From Ruminococcus sp. (lineage in GTDB: Bacteria > Bacillota > Clostridia > Oscillospirales > Acutalibacteraceae): DNA of 43,768 nucleotides. Made by a program: the position numbers and the translations under genes. The first letter of the stretch is position 1. Each line of letters begins with the position of its first letter. The notes under the pieces were generated by a model. That model was not told where the DNA came from. It ran no database searches and saw only the letters and a program-made list of their open reading frames with translations. The stretch is taken from NCBI GenBank assembly GCA_017456845.1, contig JAFTIP010000017.1, forward strand, positions 1 to 43,768, read 5' to 3'. Positions 16,521-24,096 of the stretch are shown in pieces.

Positions 16521-17720
16521 ATGAATATACTTATTACAGGTGCCAAGGGCTTCGTTGGCAAAAACTTAGCCGAGGCACTTAAGAATATCAGGGATGGTAA
16601 GGACAAAACCCGCCCTGAGCTTAAAATTGATGAAATATATCTTTATGATGTTGAGTCTGCTCCTGAGGGGTTGGATGTTTTTTGTGAAAAAGCGGATTTC
16701 GTTTTTAACTTGGCAGGAGTAAACCGTCCTGAGAATAATGACGAATTCTATGAAGGGAACTTTGGATTTGCTTCAAAGCTCCTTGATAATTTAAAGAAGC
16801 ACTCAAATACATGTCCGGTTATGCTTTCCAGCTCCATTCAGGCGACTCTTCTGGGCAGATACGCTGGCTCTGATTACGGCAAAAGTAAAAAGGCAGGGGA
16901 GGACCTGTTCTTTGAATATGGCCAGATTGAGAGTGCAAAGGTGCTTGTGTACCGTTTTCCAAATGTATTCGGCAAATGGTGCAGACCGAACTACAATAGT
17001 GCTGTAGCTACATTCTGCAACAATATTGCAAATGATTTGCCTATTCAGGTTAACGACAGAAATACCCTTTTAGAGCTTGTGTATATTGATGATATAGTTA
17101 CTGAGATGTTGGACGCCTTAGAGGGTAAAGAGCATCATTGTGAGTTTGACGGTGTTGATACTGTGCTTTGTGAAAACGGCAGATTTTGTGCTGTGCCTGT
17201 TACTCACAAGGTAACTTTAGGCGAAATTGTGGATTTGCTTGAGTCATTCAAGGCTCAGCCAAAGAGCCTTTTTGTGCCCGAAATTTCTGAAGGCAGCTTT
17301 GCTAAAAAACTGTATTCTACATACCTTTCTTATCTTCCCAAGGATAAGGTTTCTTTTGAGCTTAAGATGAACGTTGACGCCAGAGGAAGCTTTACCGAGC
17401 TTTTAAAAACCGAAAAATGCGGCCAGTTTTCGATTAATATTTCAAAGCCGGGCATAACAAAGGGGCAGCACTGGCACCACAGCAAGTGGGAATTTTTTAT
17501 TGTAGTGTCAGGTAAGGGGCTTATTCAGATGCGTAAAATCGGAACTGATGAGGTGCTTGATTTTTATGTAAGCGGTGATAAAATTGAGGCGGTACATATG
17601 CTTCCCGGTTACACTCATAACATAATTAATTTAAGCGAAACCGAGAATTTAGTTACGGTAATGTGGGCAAATGAGAGCTTTGACCCAAATCACCCCGATA
17701 CTTTTTTTGAACCTGTTTAA
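16521..17720 (+). CDS. capF: Bifunctional UDP-sugar 3-epimerase/4-reductase
   Basis: A 399-residue two-domain enzyme. Residues 1 to about 270 are an NAD(P)-binding short-chain reductase: ILITGAKGFVGKN and the catalytic Y119-x-x-x-K123 in SDYGKSKKAGED. Residues from about 285 are a cupin with the metal-binding GQHWHHSKWEFFIVVSGKG. In the known pathway the cupin performs C3 epimerisation and the reductase reduces C4 with NADPH, giving UDP-6-deoxy-L-TalNAc. The start at 16521 is chosen because it opens directly with the nucleotide-binding strand and has GAAAGG nine bases upstream; a TTG at 16512 would overlap the capE stop. It is slightly longer than the Staphylococcus enzyme. Confidence 0.93.
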   Translation: MNILITGAKGFVGKNLAEALKNIRDGKDKTRPELKIDEIYLYDVESAPEGLDVFCEKADFVFNLAGVNRPENNDEFYEGNFGFASKLLDNLKKHSNTCPVMLSSSIQATLLGRYAGSDYGKSKKAGEDLFFEYGQIESAKVLVYRFPNVFGKWCRPNYNSAVATFCNNIANDLPIQVNDRNTLLELVYIDDIVTEMLDALEGKEHHCEFDGVDTVLCENGRFCAVPVTHKVTLGEIVDLLESFKAQPKSLFVPEISEGSFAKKLYSTYLSYLPKDKVSFELKMNVDARGSFTELLKTEKCGQFSINISKPGITKGQHWHHSKWEFFIVVSGKGLIQMRKIGTDEVLDFYVSGDKIEAVHMLPGYTHNIINLSETENLVTVMWANESFDPNHPDTFFEPV

Positions 17721-17733
17721 AAGAGGTTTTACT

Positions 17734-18912
17734 ATGAACAGAGATTTTTCAAATATTAAATTTAAAGATAACGGCAAATTAAAGCTTCTTATTATAGTCG
17801 GCACAAGGCCTGAGATTATCCGTCTTTCGGCGGTTATTAAGAAGTGCAGAAAGTACTTTGACACTATTCTTGCCCATACGGGTCAGAACTACGACTACAA
17901 CCTTAACGGTGTTTTCTTTAAGGATTTAAAGCTTCAAGAGCCTGAGGTTTATATGGATGCTGTCGGCGAGGATTTAGGCGAGACGGTCGGCAATATTATC
18001 TCAGCTTCTTACAAGCTTATGGTAGATATTAAGCCCGATGCTTTGCTTATTTTAGGCGACACAAACTCCTGCCTTTCAGCTATTTCTGCCAAGAGACTTC
18101 ATATTCCTATCTTCCATATGGAAGCAGGTAACCGCTGTAAGGATGAGTGCCTGCCTGAGGAAACAAACCGCAGAATTGTTGATATTATTTCTGACGTTAA
18201 TCTTGCATACAGTGAGCACGCAAGAAAGTACCTGCACGAGTGCGGTCTCCCTAAAGAGCGTGTTTACGTAACAGGCTCGCCTATGGCAGAGGTTCTTGAG
18301 GATAATTTTGAGGATATTCTTAAAAGCGATATTCTCTCAAAGCTTAACCTTGAAAAAGGCAAGTATATTCTGCTTTCTGCTCACCGAGAAGAGAATATTG
18401 ATACAGATAAGAACTTCACTTCTCTGTTTACTGCGATTAATAAAATTGCCGAAAAATACGATATGCCCATTCTTTATTCCTGCCATCCAAGAAGCAAGAA
18501 GAAGCTTGAGGCTACAGGATTTAAGCTTGACAAACGTGTAATAAGCCATCAGCCCTTGGGCTTTCATGACTACAACTCTCTTCAGATGAACGCTTTTGCG
18601 GTTGTTTCTGACAGCGGAACTTTACCTGAGGAAAGCAGCTTCTTTACTTCAAAGGGCAATCCTTTCCCTGCGGTTTGCATCCGCACATCTACAGAGCGTC
18701 CCGAAGCTCTTGATAAGGCTTGTTTTGTTTTAGCAGGAATTGACGAAAACAGTTTACTTCAGGCGGTTGATACCGCAGTAGAGATGAACAAAGCAGGAGA
18801 CTTTGGTATCCCTGTTCCCGATTATGTTGAGGAGAATGTTTCTACCAAGGTTGTTAAGCTTATTCAGAGCTACACAGGCGTAGTAAACAAAATGGTCTGG
18901 AGAAAATTTTAA
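17734..18912 (+). CDS. capG: UDP-6-deoxy-L-TalNAc 2-epimerase, UDP-L-FucNAc forming
   Basis: A 392-residue member of the UDP-GlcNAc 2-epimerase family in its CapG/FnlC branch. Family motifs are IIVGTRPEIIRLS, HTGQNYDYNLNG, ILGDTNSC, HMEAGNRCKDECLPEETNRR, LSAHREENI, and VSDSGTLPEESSFF. It differs clearly from the wecB product at 6140, where the first active-site loop reads HVEAGLRTYN. The start at 17734 has AAGAGG seven bases upstream; an in-frame ATG at 17671 would lie inside capF. It completes UDP-L-FucNAc synthesis and is the last plus-strand gene of the cluster, ending at a strong hairpin. Confidence 0.93.
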   Translation: MNRDFSNIKFKDNGKLKLLIIVGTRPEIIRLSAVIKKCRKYFDTILAHTGQNYDYNLNGVFFKDLKLQEPEVYMDAVGEDLGETVGNIISASYKLMVDIKPDALLILGDTNSCLSAISAKRLHIPIFHMEAGNRCKDECLPEETNRRIVDIISDVNLAYSEHARKYLHECGLPKERVYVTGSPMAEVLEDNFEDILKSDILSKLNLEKGKYILLSAHREENIDTDKNFTSLFTAINKIAEKYDMPILYSCHPRSKKKLEATGFKLDKRVISHQPLGFHDYNSLQMNAFAVVSDSGTLPEESSFFTSKGNPFPAVCIRTSTERPEALDKACFVLAGIDENSLLQAVDTAVEMNKAGDFGIPVPDYVEENVSTKVVKLIQSYTGVVNKMVWRKF

Positions 18913-18920
18913 GATAACAA

Positions 18921-18949
18921 ATCCCGTCTAAGAACATCTTAGACGGGAT
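18921..18949. terminator. Terminator between capG and a convergent gene
   Basis: Perfect 13-base arms (18921-18933 and 18937-18949) with a three-base loop, followed on the plus strand by GATTTTATTT. It ends the polysaccharide operon. The opposing gene finishes at 18954, so the hairpin can serve both directions, although the minus-strand T tract is weak. Confidence 0.85.
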
Positions 18950-18953
18950 GATT

Positions 18954-19757
18954 TTATTTGCTGAGTCTTTTTTTGTGAAGAATATTATATAAAAAACCAG
19001 GTAACAGACCTTTAATAATCGGTATTAAGCAGCGTAAATAAGCGGTGAAAGGGAGTTTTAACATTTTACACGCACAGATGTGCGCATAAGATGCATTAAG
19101 TCGATATTTGAATTTTCTGCGTGATTGTGCGTTTCGGTCATCACGCATCATATAAAGCGGTTCTTGTATGTTAACTCCCTTGTATCCTTTAGCGTACATT
19201 TTGGCCCATAAGTGGTAATCTTCGACACGAAGAAGTTTTTTATCAACAGAATATCCTTCAACAGCAAGGTAGGCTTCTTTTCTTACCATACAAGGTGCAT
19301 GGCAAAAGGGGACTTTGTTTATGAATGTTTTTTTGTTAGGTTCTTTAACACTTTTTGTTGTGCCGAAAACTCCATTTTCATCAAAAAACTCCATATCTGT
19401 GCTGACGATTGCAATGTCTGGGTTGTTGTCGAGGATATCGATTTCTTTCTGAAAACGCTCAGGGGAGCAAAGGTCATCACCATCCATACGAGCTATATAT
19501 TCGCCCCTTGCCTCATAAAGACACTTGTTAAGGGTATAATTAAGTCCCATGTTCTGCTCGTTTTTAAGTAAGCGAAACTTACCGGGGTATGTATCAACAA
19601 ATTTCTGTGCCACTATGGCGGTGTTATCTTTAGAGCCATCGTCACACATAATAACTTCCCAGTCGGTATATGTTTGATTTACTATGCAATTAAGGGCTTC
19701 TTCCAAATACTCTTCGCAATTGTAAATGCCCATAATAACGCTTATTAATTTACCCAT
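18954..19757 (-). CDS. Glycosyltransferase family 2
   Basis: A 267-residue GT2 enzyme on the opposite strand to the cluster: KLISVIMGIYNCEEYLEEAL, the nucleotide site VIMCDDGSKDNTA, NMGLNYTLNKCLYEARGEY and the metal motif ARMDGDD. The late VEDYHLWAKMYAKG matches the ED-Y-x-W region of the family. The C terminus contains one mildly hydrophobic stretch. I place the start at 19757, preceded by AAGGG; a TTG 18 bases upstream is less likely. It would add a side sugar to the same polymer or serve another glycan. Its separate orientation means it is not transcribed with the cluster. Confidence 0.88.
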   Translation of the reverse strand: MGKLISVIMGIYNCEEYLEEALNCIVNQTYTDWEVIMCDDGSKDNTAIVAQKFVDTYPGKFRLLKNEQNMGLNYTLNKCLYEARGEYIARMDGDDLCSPERFQKEIDILDNNPDIAIVSTDMEFFDENGVFGTTKSVKEPNKKTFINKVPFCHAPCMVRKEAYLAVEGYSVDKKLLRVEDYHLWAKMYAKGYKGVNIQEPLYMMRDDRNAQSRRKFKYRLNASYAHICACKMLKLPFTAYLRCLIPIIKGLLPGFLYNILHKKRLSK

Positions 19758-19832
19758 ACATAACACCCTTATCAATATATTATAAATATTTTACCATATA
19801 ATAAAGCTGTTTTCAATGTTTTGTTGCTAATA

Positions 19833-19864
19833 AAAATCCGCCCGATTATTCTCGGACGGATTTT
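19833..19864 (-). terminator. Terminator of the Na/Pi transporter gene
   Basis: A 13-base inverted repeat with one mismatch (19833-19845 with 19852-19864), immediately after the minus-strand stop at 19870, followed on the minus strand by a T-rich tail. Confidence 0.8.
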
Positions 19865-19869
19865 GTGCT

Positions 19870-21633
19870 TTAGATTGAGTACTTTGCGGCGTATTCAGCG
19901 TGCTTAGCTTCGAATACGGGGTTAGCGTGCTTTGTGCGGTTGTAGTATTCGTGGATGTCCATTCTGTCGTGGCTCATTTCGATTATGCATCCTGCGATAT
20001 TTGAGCAATGGTCACTTACTCGCTCTAAGTTTGTGATGATATCAGCCCAAACGAAGCCTGCTTCAATTGAACATTCGCCCTTCTGCATTCTTACGATGTG
20101 GTTGGCTCTGAGCTGAACCTTAAGTGTATCAATAACTTCCTCAAGAGGTTCAATACTGGAAGCAGCTTCAAGGTTTGTGTTTGTGAAAGCATCGAGAGTA
20201 AGGTCGATAATCTCACTTACAGCACCTGTAATAGCTTTGATTTCGTTCTTAGCTGCAACTGTGAGCTTGATGTCTTTAGTCTTGATTTCGTCAGCAGAAC
20301 GAAGAATATTAACAGCGTGGTCAGAAATTCGCTCTAAATCGCCGATAACGAAGAGGAGCTTGTTAGCCTCGTTTGAGTCAGCATCACTAAGAGGATGAGT
20401 GCTGAGCTTTACAAGGTAAGAGCCTAAAATATCTTCATAGTGGTCTGCGGCTGTTTCGTCAGTTCTTACTTGCTCTGCTACTTCGTCATCGAATTTATCA
20501 AGGAGAGTCAGCGAGGACGTAAGAGCATTCATAGAAACCTCAGCCATCTGAGAAGCAACAACGTGGCACTGGTTGATAGCGATTGCAGGTGTTTCCATTA
20601 AACGCTCGTCAAGAGTTGCTTTTTTATCTTTACCCTGAGAATCTTTAGGCTCACGAACAATTGCGTAGGAAATCTTTTCAAGAAGCCCTGCCATGGGAAG
20701 CATAATAGCTGTGCAGATAACGTTAAATGCTGTGTGGCATATTGCGATAGAAAGCTCATCTGCAGGATTGTTTAAGAGTGCAATGTTAAAGATTGAAGAA
20801 CCAACCCAGAATACGGTAAGCAGAATAACTGTGCCGATAATGTTAAAGAAAAGGTGAACAATTGAAGCACGTCTTGCGTTTCTGTTAGTGCCAACAGAAG
20901 ATATAAGGGCAGTTACGCAAGTACCGATGTTCTGACCCATGATAATGGGGATTGAAGCACCGATTGATACTGCACCTGTGGAAGAAAGTGCCTGTAAAAT
21001 ACCAACGGAAGCTGAAGAGGACTGAATAATTGCAGTAAGGATAGCACCAATCAGCACACCGAGTAAAGGTGCGATGGGGCTGTCGTTAAACATAATCATC
21101 AGGTTCTGGAATTCAGGAACACACTTAAGACCTGAAACAGCGCCTGACATTGTGTCCATACCGAACATCAAGGTGGCAAATCCTAAAAGAATCATACCAA
21201 TGTCCTTGTGCTTGTTTTTCTTAGACATCATATAAAGCACAATGCCGATAAGTGCAAGAATAGGAGTAAAAGAAGTGGGTTTTAAAATTTTGATGTACCA
21301 AGCACTGCCTTCAATACCTGAAAGTGACAGAATCCAAGATGTAATTGTGGTACCAACATTGGCACCCATAATTACGTTGATAGCTTGCTTTAAGGTCATA
21401 ATGCCCGAGTTAACAAAGCCAACAACCATAACGGTAGTTGCAGAGGAAGACTGAATAACAGCCGTAACACCCATACCGGTTAAAAAGCCTGCACCTCGGC
21501 TGCCGGTAAGCTTGCCTAAAAGCTTTTTAAGGCTACCGCCTGCGGATTTTTCAAGCCCGTCGCCCATTATGTTCATACCAAAGAGGAACAGACACAAACC
21601 GCCGATTAAGGTTAGTGCGTCAAATAAATCCAT
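19870..21633 (-). CDS. Na/Pi-cotransporter family protein with PhoU-like C-terminal domain
   Basis: A 587-residue protein. The membrane half has about eight hydrophobic segments and the two inverted-repeat signatures of the family: VTAVIQSSSATTVMVVG and LTAIIQSSSASVGIL, each followed by a glycine/asparagine loop (MGANVGTTITS and MGQNIGTCVTA). The C-terminal 200 residues are helical and PhoU-like (two bundles, with ERISDHAVNI and ERVSDHCSN marking each repeat), usually linked to phosphate sensing. It probably moves phosphate or another anion with sodium. The start at 21633 has AGGATG upstream and gives the expected MDLFDALTLIGGLCLFLFG; an upstream in-frame start at 21675 lacks a ribosome binding site. 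It is a single-gene unit. Confidence 0.88.
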   Translation of the reverse strand: MDLFDALTLIGGLCLFLFGMNIMGDGLEKSAGGSLKKLLGKLTGSRGAGFLTGMGVTAVIQSSSATTVMVVGFVNSGIMTLKQAINVIMGANVGTTITSWILSLSGIEGSAWYIKILKPTSFTPILALIGIVLYMMSKKNKHKDIGMILLGFATLMFGMDTMSGAVSGLKCVPEFQNLMIMFNDSPIAPLLGVLIGAILTAIIQSSSASVGILQALSSTGAVSIGASIPIIMGQNIGTCVTALISSVGTNRNARRASIVHLFFNIIGTVILLTVFWVGSSIFNIALLNNPADELSIAICHTAFNVICTAIMLPMAGLLEKISYAIVREPKDSQGKDKKATLDERLMETPAIAINQCHVVASQMAEVSMNALTSSLTLLDKFDDEVAEQVRTDETAADHYEDILGSYLVKLSTHPLSDADSNEANKLLFVIGDLERISDHAVNILRSADEIKTKDIKLTVAAKNEIKAITGAVSEIIDLTLDAFTNTNLEAASSIEPLEEVIDTLKVQLRANHIVRMQKGECSIEAGFVWADIITNLERVSDHCSNIAGCIIEMSHDRMDIHEYYNRTKHANPVFEAKHAEYAAKYSI

Positions 21634-21743
21634 AAATTCACATCCTACTTTTATTATTTTATTTTTTTCGTACAATATTTACTTTATGAATTTTTTGTAA
21701 AATCTAAAAGCAGAATATTGTAAAATCTAAGTAAAGTTTGGCT

Positions 21744-21793
21744 GTTAGCCACCGAGGGCAATTCGGCCGTTAGCCACGGCAGGGCGGTTCGCC
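21744..21793. repeat. Imperfect tandem 25-base GC-rich repeat
   Basis: GTTAGCCAC occurs at 21744-21752 and again at 21769-21777, each followed by a related AGGGC-NN-TTCG segment, in a 268-base gap between genes. The minus-strand reading (TTGCCCTCGG, TGGCTAAC) resembles 41317-41338. It looks like a decayed copy of a dispersed intergenic repeat. Confidence 0.55.
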
Positions 21794-21861
21794 TTTGGGT
21801 AGGCTTTTAATAGAGGAAAGCTTGCTTAACGGCGGATAGGATTATATTACTAAACATTTGT

Positions 21862-21897
21862 AAAAGAAAACGAGAGGCCGTATAAATGTCTCTCGTT
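21862..21897 (-). terminator. Terminator of the 21902-23926 operon
   Basis: AACGAGAG (21869-21876) pairs perfectly with CTCTCGTT (21890-21897). On the minus strand the hairpin is followed by TTTTCTTTT, and it starts five bases after the stop codon of the last gene. Confidence 0.85.
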
Positions 21898-21901
21898 ATG
21901 T

Positions 21902-22459
21902 TTAATTTATTATGTTTTCTCTTATTATAAGTAGAACATCAAGGTAAAACCCGTTTGCAGTAATTTTAACAAAACAATTATATACTGCACTTGTAATTGC
22001 AAACAATTCAAAAATTGCTATCCCAAGGTAACTTAGAACAACAAATCTTTTGTGTGGAATTTTGGGTATCACGGTAATGATTAACACGCATATAGCTGTA
22101 ATTGCGTATATATCAAGCAAAGACCAATACGCAGTCCTTAAAAACATATCGGGATATATAAGCGTAAAGCCGTAGGTTGCAACAATAAAAAGTAATGATA
22201 AAACAATTGGCGGTATGTAAATATCCTTTGGTTTTACTGCTTTTATTTTTTTGGCACATATAAACAAAGTGAAAACCGAAAAAGCTATCATAGGCACAAC
22301 AAAGCAAAGGCTTGCCCAAGAGTTTTCTTTAGTGTTTACAAAAAAGTCAAGCACACCGGCTAAAGCTGAATATATAAAACCGGATATTGCGAATAGCAAT
22401 GGATAAAATTTGTTATCGTTTTTTCTCATACCATTTTTGAAGTTTAGATTTTTCGCCAT
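21902..22459 (-). CDS. Membrane protein of unknown function, about six spans
   Basis: A 185-residue protein I do not recognise. It is almost entirely hydrophobic, with six likely membrane segments (for example LLFAISGFIYSALAGVLDFF and VVLSYLGIAIFELFAITSAV) separated by short charged loops such as KKIKAVKPKD. The start at 22459 has GAGG upstream and overlaps the preceding gene by 47 bases. An internal ATG at 22429 would shorten the overlap but lacks a clear ribosome binding site. It is the last gene of a three-gene operon with a two-span protein and a lipoprotein, so a role at the cell envelope is the most that can be said. Confidence 0.7.
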   Translation of the reverse strand: MAKNLNFKNGMRKNDNKFYPLLFAISGFIYSALAGVLDFFVNTKENSWASLCFVVPMIAFSVFTLFICAKKIKAVKPKDIYIPPIVLSLLFIVATYGFTLIYPDMFLRTAYWSLLDIYAITAICVLIITVIPKIPHKRFVVLSYLGIAIFELFAITSAVYNCFVKITANGFYLDVLLIIRENIIN

Positions 22460-22940
22460 CTGTTACCTCGTGAATTTCTGCTTCAAGAGCTTCTTCAATT
22501 TGTTTTCTGATGCTTATTACTTCTACCGAGAAAATAATAAGCCCAACAAGATATGCAACCAATCCCATAAGAGTGGGCAAAAGGTGCACAAGACTAAAGT
22601 CTACTTCGCCTATAGTAGTTGCAATGAATGCAACCTGCATAGCAAAAGCCATGGTAAGCCAGATAAGAAAAATAATGCTCACGGCAGTAATAGGACGGAA
22701 GCTTAAGTTAAGTTTTGTGCCGTCAGTTTGGGGTGTTAAATTTATTTTTATTACAGGCACACCTGAGTTGCGTGGGCCAAGCTCTTGGCGTACGGGCTTA
22801 AGAAAGTAGTCGTATTTGATTTTATCCAGCTTATAGTCAAATCCCCAGACGTAAAAATCATTATGTACAAGCCTATTTAGCACCTCGTGGCGGGGAAGCT
22901 TTGTTTTAAGTTTAGTTTTGTGGGTAGGGAAGATGGTCAT
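22413..22940 (-). CDS. Two-span membrane protein of unknown function
   Basis: A 175-residue protein I do not recognise. The N-terminal 80 residues are soluble and basic, with FPTHKTKLKTKL and the conserved-looking NDFYVWGFDYKLDKIKYDYFLK. Two adjacent membrane spans follow (SIIFLIWLTMAFAMQVAFIA and LLPTLMGLVAYLVGLIIF), and then a charged helical tail. The start at 22940 is set by AAGGAG seven bases upstream; an in-frame ATG at 22967 lacks one and would crowd the preceding stop. It lies between the lipoprotein gene and the six-span protein in one operon. Confidence 0.75.
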   Translation of the reverse strand: MTIFPTHKTKLKTKLPRHEVLNRLVHNDFYVWGFDYKLDKIKYDYFLKPVRQELGPRNSGVPVIKINLTPQTDGTKLNLSFRPITAVSIIFLIWLTMAFAMQVAFIATTIGEVDFSLVHLLPTLMGLVAYLVGLIIFSVEVISIRKQIEEALEAEIHEVTDGEKSKLQKWYEKKR

Positions 22941-22957
22941 AATTTTGCTCCTTGTAA

Positions 22958-23926
22958 TTACTTCCATTCATCAATAGGTTCAAACCACGCGTCTATAACT
23001 TCAAATTCTTGAATATACGTATTATATTTCAAGATACTTACAGCTTCTCCGGTGTAATCAGCGTGTCCCCGATCAGATGTGTATTGTTCACAGTATATTT
23101 CACAAATGCCGTCAGAGTCAATATCTTTTGGCAAAAACTCATTAAAATGGTCTACCATAATCTCACGGCGAGAAACTGAATTGCCGTTTTCATCGAAGCG
23201 GTCGGGTCTGTCGTTGCTTACTTGATATACAGCGTTAAATCCTGTTATACTGTTTGTAATTGTAAAAGTATAGTTGTCCTCAGGATGCCCTGAAAAACCT
23301 GTATCAAAATGCTTTTCTGATTCATTGTTGCCGAAGGAACAGAAAATTTCATTTATTTCATCATTCTCTACTTTAAAGATTCTTGCCAAATACTGACCAG
23401 CTCCGCCTGTCATTCCAATACATTGATGAATAATAATTTCTTCAACTCCGTCACCATCAACGTCGTTAAGATACAGACTTTCCGAATAAGCACCTGAAAT
23501 TCGATTATAAGTAAGGTCTTTGAAGATTACTTTCGTGTCAGCTTCAACTGCTAAGAAAAGGTCGTGAAATATTCCGTCTCCGTATCTTTCTGAGTCACGA
23601 AGCAAAATAACTCTTCTTATATCTTTGTCAGACTTGCTTTTCTCGGTGATAAAGCCTTGTGTACGGACTTGTTTTGAAGTGCGCTCAAGCCCCACTTTTT
23701 CCAAATCTTCGCCATACCATCGGCTGTCAAGAGGGAGCTCGGTAACTTTAAGTTCAAGGTGTTCAAGAATCTTTGGTTTAGTCGTCGGCTGTGTAGCCTC
23801 TGTGGTTTCTGCAGCTGTTGAATGCGGTTCTGTTTTGGGTTCGGTTGGGGTGGGTGTAATGCTTTCACAACCTGCTGCTGAAAGCATCAAAATCACTGCG
23901 GTAAATGTTGCAATTAGCCTCTTCAC
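22958..23926 (-). CDS. Lipoprotein with two Asp-rich calcium-type loops
   Basis: A 322-residue exported lipoprotein. The signal peptide ends in a lipobox (LSAAGC, Cys 20) and is followed by a Thr/Pro/Glu-rich linker (residues 21-55) typical of surface lipoproteins. Two loops look like calcium-binding DxDxDG sites, DVDGDGVEE (155-163) and DIDSDGICE (268-276), each followed by a hydrophobic beta strand, as in FG-GAP/VCBS beta-propeller blades. The GTG start at 23926 is supported by AGGGGG eight bases upstream. It is the first gene of a three-gene operon with a consensus-like promoter. No specific ligand can be proposed. Confidence 0.8.
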   Translation of the reverse strand: MKRLIATFTAVILMLSAAGCESITPTPTEPKTEPHSTAAETTEATQPTTKPKILEHLELKVTELPLDSRWYGEDLEKVGLERTSKQVRTQGFITEKSKSDKDIRRVILLRDSERYGDGIFHDLFLAVEADTKVIFKDLTYNRISGAYSESLYLNDVDGDGVEEIIIHQCIGMTGGAGQYLARIFKVENDEINEIFCSFGNNESEKHFDTGFSGHPEDNYTFTITNSITGFNAVYQVSNDRPDRFDENGNSVSRREIMVDHFNEFLPKDIDSDGICEIYCEQYTSDRGHADYTGEAVSILKYNTYIQEFEVIDAWFEPIDEWK

Positions 23927-23955
23927 TTTTCATACCCCCTATAGTTTTCAATTTA

Positions 23956-23984
23956 ATTCTAACAAAGTAAACTGACGCTTTCAA
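23956..23984 (-). promoter_or_regulatory. Promoter of the lipoprotein operon
   Basis: On the minus strand TTGAAA (23979-23984), 17 bases, TAGAAT (23956-23961). The start of transcription would fall about 22 bases before the GTG start codon. It is divergent from the promoter at 24039. Confidence 0.65.
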
Positions 23985-24038
23985 TTGTGAGTAGTTACAA
24001 TTATTAAGCTCAATTTTATGGCAAAATGTCGGGGTAAG

Positions 24039-24067
24039 TTGAAAAAACGGAACTTATGTGATATATT
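24039..24067 (+). promoter_or_regulatory. Promoter of the aminopeptidase-sfsA operon
   Basis: TTGAAA (24039-24044), 17 bases, TATATT (24062-24067), about 30 bases before the aminopeptidase start. Divergent to the lipoprotein promoter, 55 bases away. Confidence 0.6.
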
Positions 24068-24096
24068 TGTTTTATACTTATTTTATGGGTGATGTT

